Counted from the first letter of the stretch, positions 1 through 14,881 are shown. The stretch: DNA of 64,000 nt from Moniliella sp. 'wahieum' (GCA_003971905.1 RSEE01000070.1:2501-66500); one strand, 5' to 3'. Made by a program: numbers and translations. Notes: generated by a model not told the origin, from the sequence alone.

Positions 1-966
1 TACACGCTCATGAGACACCACAAAAGGTGTTGGTACATCTAGACAGTTGGACGGTGGCCATGGAAGTCGGAATCCGCTAAGGAGTGTGTAACAACTCACC
101 AACCGAATGTACTAGCCCTGAAAATGGATGGCGCTGAAGCGTGTCTCCCATACCACACCTTTCGTGCCAGAGTTGTGCGAAAGAGTAGGCAGGCGCGGGG
201 GTTTTGTGCCGAAGCGTTGGGCGTGAGCCTGCGTGGAACGGCCCCTGGTGCAGATTGGTGGCAGTAGCAAATATTCAAGCGAGTAACCTTGAAGACTGAA
301 GTGGAGAAAGGTTCCATGGTAACAGCAGTTGGACATGGGTGAGCCGATCCTAACCGATAGGCTGATGCTGATCCATAGCACCCTTTTGGGGGGTGTGGTT
401 CGGGAAAGGGAAGACGGTTAAGATTCCGTCGCCGGGATGAGGGATGTATTGAGCGGTAACGCAAGCAAGCCAGGAGACGCTGGCGAGTACCCAGGAAGAG
501 TTTTCTTTTCTGCTAACCATGCTGAGAATGCGCCGTGGAATCGGGTTATCCGGAGAGACGGTGCAGGGCGTGGGAAGAGTGCTGGCGCTACGCTGGCATC
601 TGGTGTGTGCTCGACGGCCCGTGAAAATCCTGGTGCGTGTCTAGTCTCTCGCCCGGTCGTACTGATCACCGCAGCAGGTCTCCAAGGTGAAGAGCCTCTA
701 GTTGAAACGAGAACGTAGGTAAGGGAAGTCGGCAAATTTGATCCGTAACTTTGGGAGAAGGATTGGCTCCAAGGCTTGGGTGCTGGCCGGGGCGTGCGGG
801 TGGGCGGCCTGGGCTGCGGGGGCGCAAGCTCCTGGCGGCTGGGCGGCGCGCTGCGGCGCGGTCCGAAAGGTGCGCTGAACAAGCGACTTGGAACTGGTAC
901 GGACGCGGGGAATCTGACTGTCTAATTAAAACATAGCATTGCGATGGCCATAACGTGGTGTTGACG

Positions 967-1000
<34 letters not shown>

Positions 1001-1016
1001 AGTGAAGAGATTCAAC

Positions 1017-1078
<62 letters not shown>

Positions 1079-1130
1079 TTAATTCGTGACGCGCATGAAT
1101 GGATTAACGAGACTCCCACTGTCCCTATCT
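1..1130 (+). rRNA. 28S (LSU) rRNA, internal fragment
   Basis: This is the central part of a nuclear large-subunit rRNA, read left to right. Highly conserved eukaryotic blocks are visible: the GGAAGTCGGAATCCGCTAAG block near 66, the block before CTAGCCCTGAAAATGGATGG near 111-130, a GC-rich expansion segment at about 770-870, and ACTCTCTTAAGGTAGCCAAA at about 1048-1067. It is cut by the window edge on the left. On the right, similarity stops dead after CTGTCCCTATCT at 1130, where ACTATCTAGCG should follow. The remaining third of 28S is nowhere in the window. The copy is therefore either a truncated rDNA end unit or an assembly junction. Confidence 0.96.
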
Positions 1131-1166
1131 GGTGGAGGATGGTCGCTGTCCTCATCGTCTCTGATT

Positions 1167-1192
1167 CCCCCTCTCTCTTCGGAGAGAGGGGG
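1167..1192. other. Perfect 11-bp hairpin with UUCG tetraloop
   Basis: CCCCCTCTCTC at 1167-1177 pairs perfectly with GAGAGAGGGGG at 1182-1192 around a TTCG loop closed by C-G. As RNA this would be an exceptionally stable cUUCGg hairpin. It lies 37 bases after the end of the 28S match, so it would be transcribed if Pol I runs through the junction. Confidence 0.7.
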
Positions 1193-4100
1193 GCTTTGCA
1201 CCTCCGACCGCCAACCCTACCGAACCATACCACAAATTGGCAAAGAAAAAAGATTGGAATAGGAAGCGAATTTGCCGTGTGTGATCCCCCCTCATCCTTT
1301 CCCCTGTTGCGTCTTTGTTACTGATCCCCCTGTAAGGTTCCGACTTGTGGCTATACTGACTTTCTTCCGACTTGTACGTATAATGACCCTGCAGATGCTG
1401 ATGACTTGTGTGAATATATACTGTTAACAGGTAGGCCACCTGGGCAGAGTGACTTCCGGCCACGCGCCGGAGTAGTGATCAATTCCCCCTGTAGCCCCCG
1501 CACAGGACTGCTCTCCTCATCTTCCACAGACCAATGCATGCCCCCATATACTCTACCACTACCAACATCCGCCACCCTAGTACTGTGACCGCACCGCATA
1601 TCCCGTCCGATCTGCGACGGTCACCATTGCATCACCCAGTATATAATACCGCGATGGAATAAGAAGCGGCCCACGTGGGAATCCTCAGTGCCGTCATTCT
1701 TTCAGCATCCTCCTCCGCTCCAGCTGTGTATTAGTTCACGCAGACCCCGTCCAGAGCTCCATTGTGTACCAAGAGACTCTGTCCCCACCGCCCACCAATA
1801 AGCAGCTACACCATATATAGTACTTTTCCCAACATTGCACCGTCGCCCTGCCCAACCGAACGACCCGCCCCCCCCCCCCCAAGCCCTGACTCTCCGCCCG
1901 CAGTGGTACTCATACCCACCCTCTTCTCTTCGTACTAATACCACTCGAATGCAACACCAGCGATTCTGGAGCTATACCTTCTTCCCTTAGGCGTTGATAG
2001 TGTGCTGCTGATCTAATCCCAACCCTACTGCCGCATAAGCCCGTGCACGTGCAGCGACAGGGTTGGCATCGCTGTTGGTCTGGGCTGTCCGCCTGCTCCC
2101 TTTGCCCCACCACCACCACCACCGCGTATGCCAAGCCATTGTTCCGGCCAGCACTTTCAGCATGCGCGTTGGCCCTGCTGACCTCGGCGGCGCGATCAAT
2201 GTGAGACCTTTCGAGGTATCGTGGGTACAAAGCCAGGGCTCCATTCGCCGAAGCAGGTGCTCAATCCCCTCCTCTAAAACAAGCGGGATGGAGCAGTGCC
2301 CACGAGCATGTTCGTTTCCAGAGGGGCTGGTGAGCATTTCATCCTTATCGCCGCTTTGTTCAAACTGTGAGAGTTATTTGTACCAACCCGGCGCGAAGCA
2401 TCAAGACCACTTCGCATTCCTTTCACCCGCCGACACACACGTGCCAAAAAGAACATACCGAAAGTCAGCTTACTCATCGGCTGTATACATGCAGTGCTTG
2501 CAGCAATCCTCGCCCCCACCGAACTCGGAAGACAAGGGACTGTGCTACAACTGCGTCTACTCGGAACGTCTGGGAAGAAGGAGGTGGCATGGCCATTTAG
2601 CAACACCATCGCCTCTTGACCACGCATGTGTTCCCCTGTACTACGTTTTCCCTGTCGACTAGGGATGGCCAATGTGCCCGGAGCCTTCCTGCGCATCGCC
2701 AGGTTCTCTGTATTTTCTTTGACACCCACGAAAGTGCGCCGTCCTCTGTACTTGTTTTGACGTGGCCTGGGGCTGCGTGCTATATGTGGATGCTCTGGAG
2801 GGGCATGCATACGTTGTGACCACTATCTTCAAACGCCGGCGCAAGGAGTGTTTGATCTTCTGGCTCCATAATTGCTGCCTGTATGTCCTTTTACTTTTAT
2901 GTCAACTCTTCCAAGATGCCGCGCCCCTCGAAAGTGGAATTCCCTTCTTTGGTTGGTGCGGTGGGGCACAACGCGCGACACGCCTCCTAGTGCTTCATTC
3001 CGTGCAGCCCCGTCCTCCTTGCGCGAATTACGAATACACTGGTCGACTTGCCTGCATGTCATGACGTACGGCAATGCTGCTATTTTCATGTCATTGTGGG
3101 TCGATGTTGGTACTGTTTGCGTGCAGTGCTGTGCTCATGTGGCCACCGTTGCCGCCGCGAGCAACGATGTGATTAGCTGCTACCAATCTGGGCGGTATCT
3201 CTGCAACACTTGGTGCTCACATGCATTTCGCCAAAAACTTACTGGCCCAGATTGTGGTGATGGTACGTTGGCCACACTATCTTGTGCCCTCTTGTGGAGC
3301 CAAATACGGACAACCGACTCAGACGAAACAACACCAGCAGTAATTGCAAAGGACGTACTTACACAACAAGGAAACTGGCGGCATCAATGCCTCTTATTCA
3401 CAGGCATGCGACGCTTACGCGGTGATGAAAGCGCAAGAACTCTACTTGACGAAGGGCAGACGTCCTCGCAAGGCAAGTGCGCGCACCGCTCGCCCTTCGG
3501 TGGGTACGGAAGGCCCTGGTTGGGCTTTGGCCAGGAAGGGACATGTGAAAACAAAGTGCAAGTCCAACCCGCATGTTCATCGGCGGCACGCCAATCCTGC
3601 GTGGCAGCTATCTGCGCCTGGCCATCACGGCGGGTACGTTGAAGCCGTATGCAGCGCGCTCCCTGCTACAGCGCAGCTCTGAAGCGGCTGCAGTTCGTGG
3701 GAGGGAGGGAACGTGGCTCGGTTGACAGTACCGCCAAGAAAGGGCTGTGGCTGTGTGGAGCTCTGGCGAGGCAGGGACGGGGGAGAGAAACAGTGCTCTG
3801 CACGGCCAGCACGTTGCGGTGCCAGTGGCGAGAATGGGGAGCGGGGGTAGTGCGGCTGCCGCCTCGCTTGGCGCGCTCAGCAGTCAATTTATTGGCATTG
3901 GCGGCGGCTACACCGCGTGAACCCTAGCTCCGCGCTGAATTTGATCTCGTCGCGTCTGAGAGCCATTTTACTTCCACCAACCCAGGTTTTGAGACCTCTG
4001 TTGCACCTCGTGCCCCTGCTCCTCTTTCGCCCTCCTCTCCTCTCGCTGCACATCAAGCCGTATGCGCGCTCACGAGGAGGACATGCCTCTTGGCAACGCG

Positions 4101-4747
4101 CCTTTGTCGATGCAGTGCCGAGCTGAGCTGGAATCGAGAATGCGAGCTTGTGGGGGCGGCCGAGGGATGAGGGACTAGGCGATCGTCTCCAGCGGCTTGC
4201 CGAACAAGACACGCTGCTCCTTCGGCCCCCCACCTCAATTAATCGGCATGCCAAAACTGGCCCTGTGTGCAAACGTGAATGGTGTCTTTCCCAATTCTGC
4301 CGCTTCTGCTCGAAGCGAGGTCGGCGAGGTCGGCACGATGTGTGGCGCAATGCAAAACAAGCTAAAGGTGGCCACCCATAGGTGCCGACAACTGGATTCA
4401 GCAAGGGTGGTAGCAGGGATTGCGCATTCCCCTTCGATTGCCAGCAAGATGCGTAATACTCACCTAAAGCCAGCAGCGCCCCAACCAAAGGTGACACCGC
4501 TTGCGGGTGATTTCTTTGCTGGTATTTACTGTTAACCCACTTGCACTTCTCCCCACCTTGCCCAAGGGCGACGCGCCAGAAATTGGCCTCATCCCCAATG
4601 GAGAGTTCGTCAGCCCGTCGGTGTCGATCTTCGTTTTCTTATCAAATCGGCGGTGTTTGGACTCCCACGCAAGTGGTATTGGTGCAGACCGACTGGTTAG
4701 GAGCTGTATCGGTGGGGATTGAGGGGGCATTCATCCTTGGCCCGCTC

Positions 4748-4985
4748 GGTACGGGGGAGACGGTCACCTCCAGGCCAAATCTCCCCCAGCAGCCGGGGAG
4801 CGTCGGATGAGAGCGGAAGTCGTACTGCTGCAGAACGACGGGCCAGGACTACAGTCTGAGCTAGGTGCCCGGGCAGCAGCCGCTCAAAAGCGTTTCGACC
4901 CCGAGTTGAGCTCGTGGGTACGGCCGACATCCCGCTCACTTCCAGGCCGAATCCCCTCCCCCCCGCAGCCGGAGAGCGTCGGGAA
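4748..4985. repeat. Diverged direct repeat, two copies of about 65 bp
   Basis: Copy one (about 4748-4810) and copy two (about 4918-4985) share the order GGTACGG, then TCCAGGCC-AATC, a C-run, GCAGCCGG and GAGCGTCGG. By eye they are roughly three-quarters identical and lie about 170 bp apart. No larger unit is obvious. Confidence 0.55.
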
Positions 4986-5860
4986 CCTCCCCGGGGACGC
5001 GTTTGGTGAGCCCCACGCCCGAAGAAGAATGATTGGTGTGCGTATGTTGGTGCAGAGCCCCAGACTCAAGATCTGGAAGCACCACTGAGGACTGGCGTCC
5101 TTCGGGGCTCGATTCGCCCTTCCGCAGTGCCTGAACTTCGTGTCACAGAGTTGTTCTTTAGTCGTAAGTTGTCTCCCTTTCTTCCTGTTCTCTTCTTCTC
5201 CCACCTTCCACTTCTCACTTATCTGGTCTCCCCCGCCGGACTGAGCCAGCAACTGTGACGATTCCGCTTGCATTTTCTTTCGCTGGCATCGTTAGGCAGA
5301 ACGTTCAGGGGGTCTCACCAGCAGTCTGCTATCGGCGCATTTTGTTGGCCCACAGCCATGCCCCAGTGCATGAGTTGTGCTGCCGAAGCCGAAGTAGTAT
5401 AGTAGTAGGGGCGTCAGGAGGGGCAAAGGGTTGGTGGTTATATACTAGTAGTCCGACATTCACCTCATATTCCATCCTCACCCATCCGAAGATTCAAACA
5501 AAGTGCCCGAAGAGCAGCAGGGCACCACCGCCAAAATGAGCGTCACTATGCATGCAGGGGATATGGGCGCGCACAGGCATACGAGTGCCAGAGCGGAAAC
5601 AAACAGTACGGGGGTGCGGATGGGCAGCACAGAGGAAAAGGGGGAATCAAGGGGCGAGGCAAGGGGGAGATGTACAGAGAATGGGAGAAGCGAGCGGGGA
5701 TGCAAGTATACAAATATCGAGTGTGAGGGCCGGAAACAACAAGGGGTGTGTCAGTCTGGTGTCAGGTCTTTGCTTCAGGCCAGAAGCAAAGCGATGCCAA
5801 TCAGACAAAGCGAGGACTTGTGCCCAGAGGGGAAAAGACAGAGGGGGGGGTTACAAATCT

Positions 5861-9150
<3,290 letters not shown>

Positions 9151-9183
9151 TGGAATGGGTGATGGGGGTGGTGATGAGGAAGG

Positions 9184-9244
9184 GGATGGAGGCGGTGCGG
9201 TGCAGTGCGGTGCCGTGTGGAGCGGTGCAGTGCAGTGCAGTAGG
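9184..9244. repeat. Short GTGCG/GTGCA tandem repeat
   Basis: Imperfect pentamer units (GTGCG, GTGCA, GTGCC) are repeated across about 60 bp, near the probable 5' end of the kinase gene. Confidence 0.65.
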
Positions 9245-9330
9245 CGGGTGACGCAGGGGGGTTAGCGCTTTTTGCTCTGCTTTCTGGCGCAGCAGCCCAC
9301 CACAGTGTGAAGCTCTCGACGGTGGACACA

Positions 9331-10058
9331 CTGGCGCGCAGCTCGCTGGTGGATCACCCATCGTCTGCAAGCAGCATGCTTCAAATCATGCATCATGCAT
9401 ACATCACCGGCATCATCACCAGTTTCAGCGCCTGTGATCGATGATCACACATGTCACGTGCCATCACATGTCGGGCGGCACGGCAGGGGATAGATAGGAG
9501 TAGCACCGGCAGGAGGCGCCTTCGGCGTGAGGCGTTACGCGTTGCGCATTAGTGCATTAGGCCAGCAGAGCACGGCCGAGCCCATTTGCTCCGCGCCCTG
9601 GCACTCAGCCGCTCAGACAGAAAAAAATTCAATGCTCGGAGTAATGAAATCGATGACGCAAAACCGCAACTTGCCGTCGGACATCTGTCCAAAAAAGCAT
9701 CGGCCGACGATAAGGTTTAACTAAACGCAAACCACCCTGCACCTCCACCTCCCCCTCCACCCGCCCCGTCCGTATCCCCCCGGCCATGTCGACCTCGAGA
9801 GTGCCTTCTCCTCTTTGCCGCAGACCCCACCCCCTCCCCACCCACCCACCGCCTCCGCCTGGCCTCTGGTAAGGCGGCCCGCGCAGCGGACGCCTTCCCC
9901 TCGTCCAGCTCCAAGCTTCCTCTCTCTCCCCCTCCTCGGCCCCTACCCCCAGCCGCATTAGCGTGTCCCGCCGCCTCGTCTTCCGCTCCTAACGAGCCCC
10001 CCTCTGATCTCACCCACCCACCAAGCCCACGCGGGTATGGGACCTGTCGCGAGCCCGC
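9331..10058. promoter_or_regulatory. Divergent intergenic region, kinase / DUF1275 gene
   Basis: The two flanking genes are transcribed away from each other. The stretch holds ATCATGCAT-type palindromic motifs (about 9385-9475), a CACGTG box near 9455 and GTTACGCGTT at about 9534-9543, which contains ACGCGT, the sequence of the fungal MCB cell-cycle box. A possible upstream exon of the DUF1275 gene starts with ATG at 9786 and is followed by a good GT-AG pair (about 9870-9953). It does not join cleanly to the downstream frame. Confidence 0.45.
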
Positions 10059-10867
10059 ATGCGCGAAGAGATTGCCCCCGCCGATGCGATTATCCCGCTG
10101 GCCTGGCAAGCATTCTCACCGGACTGGTCGACTCGGTCATGTACTCCACTTCCTCAGTCTGGGTCGGATTTATCACCGGCGACTTTGTGCAGCTGAGCAT
10201 GAATCTGGCCCAGTTCATCATCCCTGGCAGCCCGCGCGAGGGGCTCAAGATGATGCTGCGCGGAATGGCCCTCATAGGCTTTTTTACTGGAGGTTGGATT
10301 GCCGGCCGGGTGGGCAAACTGATGGGTTGGCATAACCGCACCTGGCTTATTTGCTTGCTGTGCTCCAAAGTGTCTTCCTCTGGGTCGCAGCTGGCATCCA
10401 GCTTTCGCGGCCCAAGGGCGAACTACCCAATTGGCATTGGCGGCCCCCACCATTCTGATGGCCAGCATGAGCATGGGCAAATCCGCCACCTCGCAGAGAA
10501 ACTCGCCAGCGCCGTAAGTCCTCAAGAGTCGTCCCCTTACTTCGTTTTTCACGAACGAGCAACACTGATTGTGCTGACATGTTTCATCTCCACAGGCCTT
10601 TGCTACTTCAGTCGCCTTTACCGCCACCGTTTCGCAAATTGCGACAGACCCCAATCTGTTCAAACTATGGCACCTTTGGCACGGTCGGTGCGCGGGCGCG
10701 ACTTGCGCTTGCTCAGTTTGATGGCGCTCTGCCTGGGGGCTGGGGTAGGTCAGAGTTTGCTGGAGACTGAGCTGAACCTAGCGGGCTCCTTGGCCGTCTG
10801 CGCTTCCTGCAAGGTGGTTCTTGCGCTGCTCTGGTGGCTGCCCCAAGGCCAAGTTGCCTCCGCTTGA
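10059..10867 (+). CDS. DUF1275 family membrane protein
   Basis: The protein belongs to the DUF1275 (YoaK-like) multi-pass membrane family, whose function is not established. An N-terminal hydrophobic core with TGLVDSVMYSTSSVWVGF and FITGDF matches the family's G-x-D and TG(N/D) signatures. A glycine-rich segment, FFTGGWIAGRVG, follows. After an intron at about 10513-10595 come ATVSQIATDPNLF and RDLRLLSLMALCLGAGVG, the last two conserved membrane helices. The stop is at 10865-10867. The frame shifts near 10110, near 10380 and near 10670, each inside conserved sequence. The chosen start is the ATG of MREEIAPADA; an N-terminal extension from 9786 is possible. Confidence 0.82.
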
Positions 10868-11331
10868 TTTACGATTGATATGTCCCTGGGAGCCCAATCA
10901 TTGACCTTCTCTATTCTTATAAGCGGCCAGCTCCCTGTCTGGCCCACTTCCCTTCATTCTGTCATCCTGGCCACAATCACTTCCAGTGTTTTAAATTAAC
11001 TGCATCGGCACTATTCGACACACATTGGCATGCCCTCGATCTACTGTTTTGAGCCCGGCGTATATACAGTCCTCAAATAAGACAATGGCACCATGAAGTT
11101 CTAGCCCGCTTTTTCCCACCTGGGTCAATGGTGGCGCTGCGCCTTTGTCCAAACCGAGTGTATTGTATTTTGTAAAGATAGCAAGAGGTTAACGGGGCAC
11201 AGCGGGGGGCTTAAGCAGACAGCGGCAATCGAGGTAATCAGTGACCTGATCGGATTTTGTACAGTGGATGAACATCGTGAGTGGTCGGTCAGATAGGGTA
11301 AAAAAACTGTTGGCAGAGGATCCAAACGGTG
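10868..11331. other. Intergenic, nothing seen
   Basis: This is convergent spacer between the DUF1275 gene and the MYB gene. It is somewhat AT-richer than the coding sequence. I see no ORF, RNA gene or repeat. Confidence 0.6.
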
Positions 11332-12791
11332 TCAAGAAGCAGTAGCCAGGTAACGGACCAAGTCCAGTGCAATCTGTGCCCGGCCAGCATCGAGCACGAC
11401 ACGATGCACGAGGTCGTCGAGGGCGCGCCAGCAAGCCGGGTCCGCTACTGGGCTTCCCGTCGCATGGATCATGTTCGAAGGCAGTTGGTTAGCAGCCAAG
11501 ATCGCCGCCAAACCCACGACTGCGCCTAGATTGTCGGTTCCAGCTCCCGTCAGCGGAACGGCCGACCCAGGTAAAGCAGGTAGACCTGTGCCTGGTGCAC
11601 TGCCGGCTGGGGCAGCCAAGGCAGACCCATGGGCACGCTCGGCGTAGGCAAGGGCAGTCCTAAAGAGCCGAGGGAAGCGACACCCCCGCCCTCATACCCT
11701 GTGGCGTGGCCAGGGCCTGCACCAATGCCGCCAAGGGACCCATAGGTTGGTCCATGGGGGCAGCAGCACCCTGTGTGGGTGTGGGGGTAGGACCCTCGAC
11801 AGGCGCATCAGAGGCACTCCCCAAAAGGGCGGCAGTTAGCAAAGCGGAAAACATGCTGTCCCCCTCTTGGACAGGGGCAGAAACGGAGGGTGAGTCTGGT
11901 AACCCTTGCTGGTTCAGCAGGGTTGCAACGACGAAGGCAAGGACAGAGGGGATGGGGGTGCAGAGGGAAGGGTTGTTTCGGGGACTGCCTTCTCCGCTGC
12001 TGTAAGGGGAACGGATGAAGCATTTTCTTCTGGGAAAGAGGGAATAGCGGGAGGTGTGACCGTCGGGGTGGTGTGGGGGAGAGGGTGGGGTGAGGGGGGG
12101 GGGAAGTTGGCCGCTCTTGATCAGTAGGGCTGCGGGGGCTGGCAGGCAGAACTGCACACAGACGAGCTGGTGGACGCATCGGAAGAGGTACTTTGGGAAC
12201 GGGCTGACGCCGATGCACGTTCAAGACTTTGGGCGCGGCCCTGGCGACCGAGGCGATCAGGTGCATCGGGCGCGCGGCAGACGATTTCACTTTGGCACTG
12301 TGGAGAAACTTGCGACAGCGGTTGCGGCAGGACAACGCCGAGCGACCATCAAAATGAGTCGCAATTTCTTTCCACTTGTTTCCCAGTTGGGACTGAAGTA
12401 CCAGCAACTCCGAGTCCTCCTCAGCGCTCCAAGGCCGGTCAGTGACGCTGAGCACATTGAGGTATCGCGCGCAGCACTGGTCATCGGTGCGACCGTCCAT
12501 GTCCTGGGCGATGCGCCACCACAGTTTGCCATGGACGGCCATTAGTGCACGGAGCTGCGTATCCTCCTCGGGGCTCCAGGGGGTGCTGCGTTTGACGGTC
12601 GGATCCAGACTGTAGAACCAGCGCTTGCGACAGTTCTTCGCGCTGCGCCCCGGCAGGTGTTCGGCGAGCTCTTGCCAGCGACTGCACTTGCCGCGCGCCG
12701 TGCCGTACTGGGCGACCAGCGAGCGCAGCTTGGCGTCCTCCTCATTGCTCCATGGTGTGTACTCGCCAAAAGCACGTCGTGTGGGCGCCAT
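11332..12791 (-). CDS. Three-repeat MYB DNA-binding protein
   Basis: This is a nuclear DNA-binding protein of the R1R2R3 MYB type. From the ATG at 12791 three SANT/MYB repeats follow directly. Their openings are YTPWSNEEDAKL, STPWSPEEDTQL and DRPWSAEEDSEL, with later tryptophans in KNCRKRW and NKWKEI positions, covering roughly residues 8-170. The rest is Pro/Ser-rich and then Ala-rich, with coding-like sequence in three frames down to a stop at 11332-11334. A short GT-AG interval near 11663-11697 may be an intron. Its targets cannot be told from sequence; fungal relatives include Bas1-like and Cdc5-like factors, but the tail resembles neither clearly. Confidence 0.88.
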
Positions 12792-13920
12792 GCCAGAGAA
12801 GAAACTGCTGGTGGGGAGGAGAGCCAGAAGAGGTGGTGGAATAGCGGTAGCAGCGGGATATTCTCAAGCGTGAGAAACTCGGCGCTCAGCGAAGTGTGCG
12901 GGATTCCTAGTGGAAAGGCGGGGGGCAGGCCACTGGCACAGTGTCCGCTGAGATCGTTAATCACTAATCACCCGCCTTTGAGCCTTGGCCTTATCGATAT
13001 CTAAAGAGACCTCGGATCTTGAAGCGTGATGCGTGAGGGCGTACCTGGATGTGCAAGCAGGCAGCCACGCCGGGCGCCAATGGCGCTAGTGCCTGGGCTG
13101 CCTGGGTGCCTAGGCTACCTGGGCCCTGTTCTTACCGTTTCTCCGCTTCGGACAACGTGCAACCGAAAGAGTCATTAATCATTTGCAACTTGGAGGGAGG
13201 GTTAGGCAGGTACGCCGGGTAGGCTTTGCTTTCGCGTTTGCACATCTGCCCCACGATGTCATCATCTGTTGCCTCATCGGCACGCGCTTGAACCAAACAT
13301 GGCCCCTCCGAATCCGGGTCCTGTGCCGCTGGCCAAATGGAAGAGGCGTGGGGGAAACTGGAAGCTGGAAACAGCCACGCTGTTGAGCCAGGGGGGGCAT
13401 TAGGCCTTAGGCCTAATAGTTAGATCCGGGTAATTCCCCGTTTACCCCACACCGATGGGTTGCACCCGCCACGCATTTTGTCTGTCGTGCCCAACACCGC
13501 CTCGCTGCCCCATCGCATCGTTGACCTACCCATTCTGAGCGACGATACACTTCGTGGCGCATCACTCTGTGCACGAAAAGCGAAGAATGGTATCTGGTCC
13601 AGGCCAACGATGTGGGAGGGTCAGTGTTAGCACTACTCTATTGGATCTGCTCTGGAATAGTTAGGTTTCCCTGCCTCGGCTTAACTGCAACGATAATGAC
13701 TGTTGAACATTTGAATACCCCACGGTCTGCCATGTTGCAACCTGCCTGGCACGTGTCATGCATCACGCATCACACATCTGGAAGTGCCTTGGTATCAATG
13801 TTCAATGTTCAATTCGTCCGCATGTAGGTTCCGCATTCCACATCTTATGCCGCCCAGCTGGCCACTTGCTCACCCGCTGCTACGACGGCAACGGCGACGA
13901 CGACGAGGCAGGTGCTGACG
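12792..13920. promoter_or_regulatory. Divergent intergenic region, MYB / uS12m
   Basis: This 1.1-kb spacer separates genes on opposite strands. It contains short TGCCTGGG-type repeats near 13090-13125, a perfect TTAGGCCTAA palindrome at about 13400-13414, and CACGTGTCATGCATCACGCATC near 13750, one of the ATCATGCAT-type motifs seen elsewhere. No convincing ORF is present. Confidence 0.5.
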
Positions 13921-14514
13921 ATGATGAACGTCCTGCGCGCGTTTACGTCTCGCCCCTCTTTCTGTTCCTGCTCTTCGGGTGGCTTGCTCTCGTGCGGCGC
14001 CCCGCCCTCCTGCCCTGCGCATTCGTGCACCCGAGCCTGTTCGCTGTTTCTCGGCTTAACGCCTGCGGCCGCCCCACCATCCAGCAGTGCATGTGGCGCG
14101 CGCAAGCCGCGGCCCATCAGCAAGGTGAGACACCTGCCCTCGGGCAAACCCGTTCATTCGTGGTGTCTGCCAGAGGGTGTACACCATGAAGCCCAAGAAG
14201 CCCAATTCGCCCAGCGTAAAGTGGCCAAGGTCAAGTTGCGCACTGGCCGCATTATCATCGCCTACATCCCCGGTGAGGGCCACAACCTCCAAGAGCACTC
14301 TGTGTTCTCATCCGTGGAGGGATCACCAAGGATTTGCCCTCGGTTCGCGTACGTCTCCATCCAGTCTGTGCGCCGCCGGCAGCTTGAACTAACTGGATTT
14401 TGCTTGGTTTGGATTAGCAGCTACAAGTGTGCGGGGTGCCCTCGACCTGGCCGGCGTAGCAGGCCGCACCACTGCACTCCAAGTATGGTACGAGAAGAAA
14501 CGAAGACTGCCTAA
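13921..14514 (+). CDS. MRPS12: Mitochondrial ribosomal protein uS12m
   Basis: The product is the mitochondrial small-subunit protein uS12, which shapes the decoding centre. The N-terminus, [13 protein letters not shown], is a plausible matrix-targeting peptide. The conserved body is clear: [20 protein letters not shown], then [38 protein letters not shown] and [13 protein letters not shown], ending in SKYGT-type sequence with a stop at 14512-14514. An intron of about 72 nt (14349-14420) has a GTACGT donor and an ACTAAC branch site. At least three one-base frame changes interrupt conserved sequence, for example just after KPKKPNS where one G seems to be missing. The gene converges on the SNG1-like gene with a tRNA gene between. 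Confidence 0.92.
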   Translation: MMNVLRAFTSRPSFCSCSSGGLLSCGAPPSCPAHSCTRACSLFLGLTPAAAPPSSSACGARKPRPISKVRHLPSGKPVHSWCLPEGVHHEAQEAQFAQRKVAKVKLRTGRIIIAYIPGEGHNLQEHSVFSSVEGSPRICPRFAYVSIQSVRRRQLELTGFCLVWISSYKCAGCPRPGRRSRPHHCTPSMVREETKTA

Positions 14515-14811
14515 TCTCATTGCGACCCCAATGCATCAGCCGACCTCCTTGTGTTGGGGCCGTCAGGAGCAGATCCTCCGATACAGAACATCATATTGCC
14601 GCTGGGGGCATTGGAAGTGTACTCTCGTCCTTGCCAACGACTTGGAAGAAGCGCCTTGAATCCATATCCACCGTCATGCAGTCATGACGCGCGTAAATAT
14701 TTCCCATGATCAAAACAGCTTCCGGCTTAGTGATGGCGACTACCGGTGTGGAGGGGTCGCACAACACCGGATGCGGCGCGCAGCAACGAAAATTGAGGTC
14801 GATAAAAAAAT

Positions 14812-14881
14812 AGCTCGACGTGGGATCGAACCCACAACCTTCTTTAGGAGAGAGATGGCTACCTTTGCGAGCCAGCCGAGC
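14812..14881 (-). tRNA. tRNA-Arg (anticodon CCU)
   Basis: On the minus strand, GCTCGGC (14875-14881) pairs with GTCGAGC as the acceptor stem (one G-U). The D-arm is GGCT/AGCC. The anticodon loop is CTCCTAA with anticodon CCT, and the T-arm is GTGGG-TTCGAT-CCCAC. A run of seven T follows immediately (14804-14810 on the plus strand), a good Pol III terminator. The T-loop is one base short and the variable loop is short, so one or two bases may be missing, as elsewhere in this window. Confidence 0.75.

Larger units (their letters stand above)
1131..5860. other. 4.7-kb stretch without a recognised gene, next to broken rDNA
   Basis: No ORF here reads like a conserved protein. The longest frames (about 200 aa at 2063-2662 and 256 aa at 2872-3642) have mixed composition, no motif I recognise and no supporting intron signals. 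Visible structure includes an 11-bp hairpin at 1167-1192, a run of 13 C at 1868-1880, a diverged direct repeat at about 4748 and 4918, and a tRNA-Leu-like anticodon arm near 5060. The last part, about 5200-5860, is probably the 3' flank of the kinase gene on the minus strand. Decayed genes or subtelomere-like DNA are possible, but I see nothing decisive. Confidence 0.5.

Noticed and set aside
1125-1142. Group I intron start at the 28S break: CTATCT (exon) can pair with GGATGG (1137-1142) with a U-G at the junction, like a P1 helix
   Set aside because: No P/Q/R/S core elements follow, and the 3' exon (ACTATCTAGCG) does not occur in the window, so a normal-sized intron is excluded. The pairing is probably chance.
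2063-2662. 199-aa open frame beside the rDNA
   Set aside because: Composition is irregular, there is no domain or intron signal, and neighbouring frames look equally plausible.
2872-3642. 256-aa open frame, with some membrane-protein-like wording in other frames nearby
   Set aside because: I tried to match it to transporter and dehydratase families and found no consistent motif order.
13912-14513. Treating the GTGAGA near 14125 in uS12m as an intron donor
   Set aside because: The conserved TPALG sequence follows at once in another frame, so a one-base indel explains it better.
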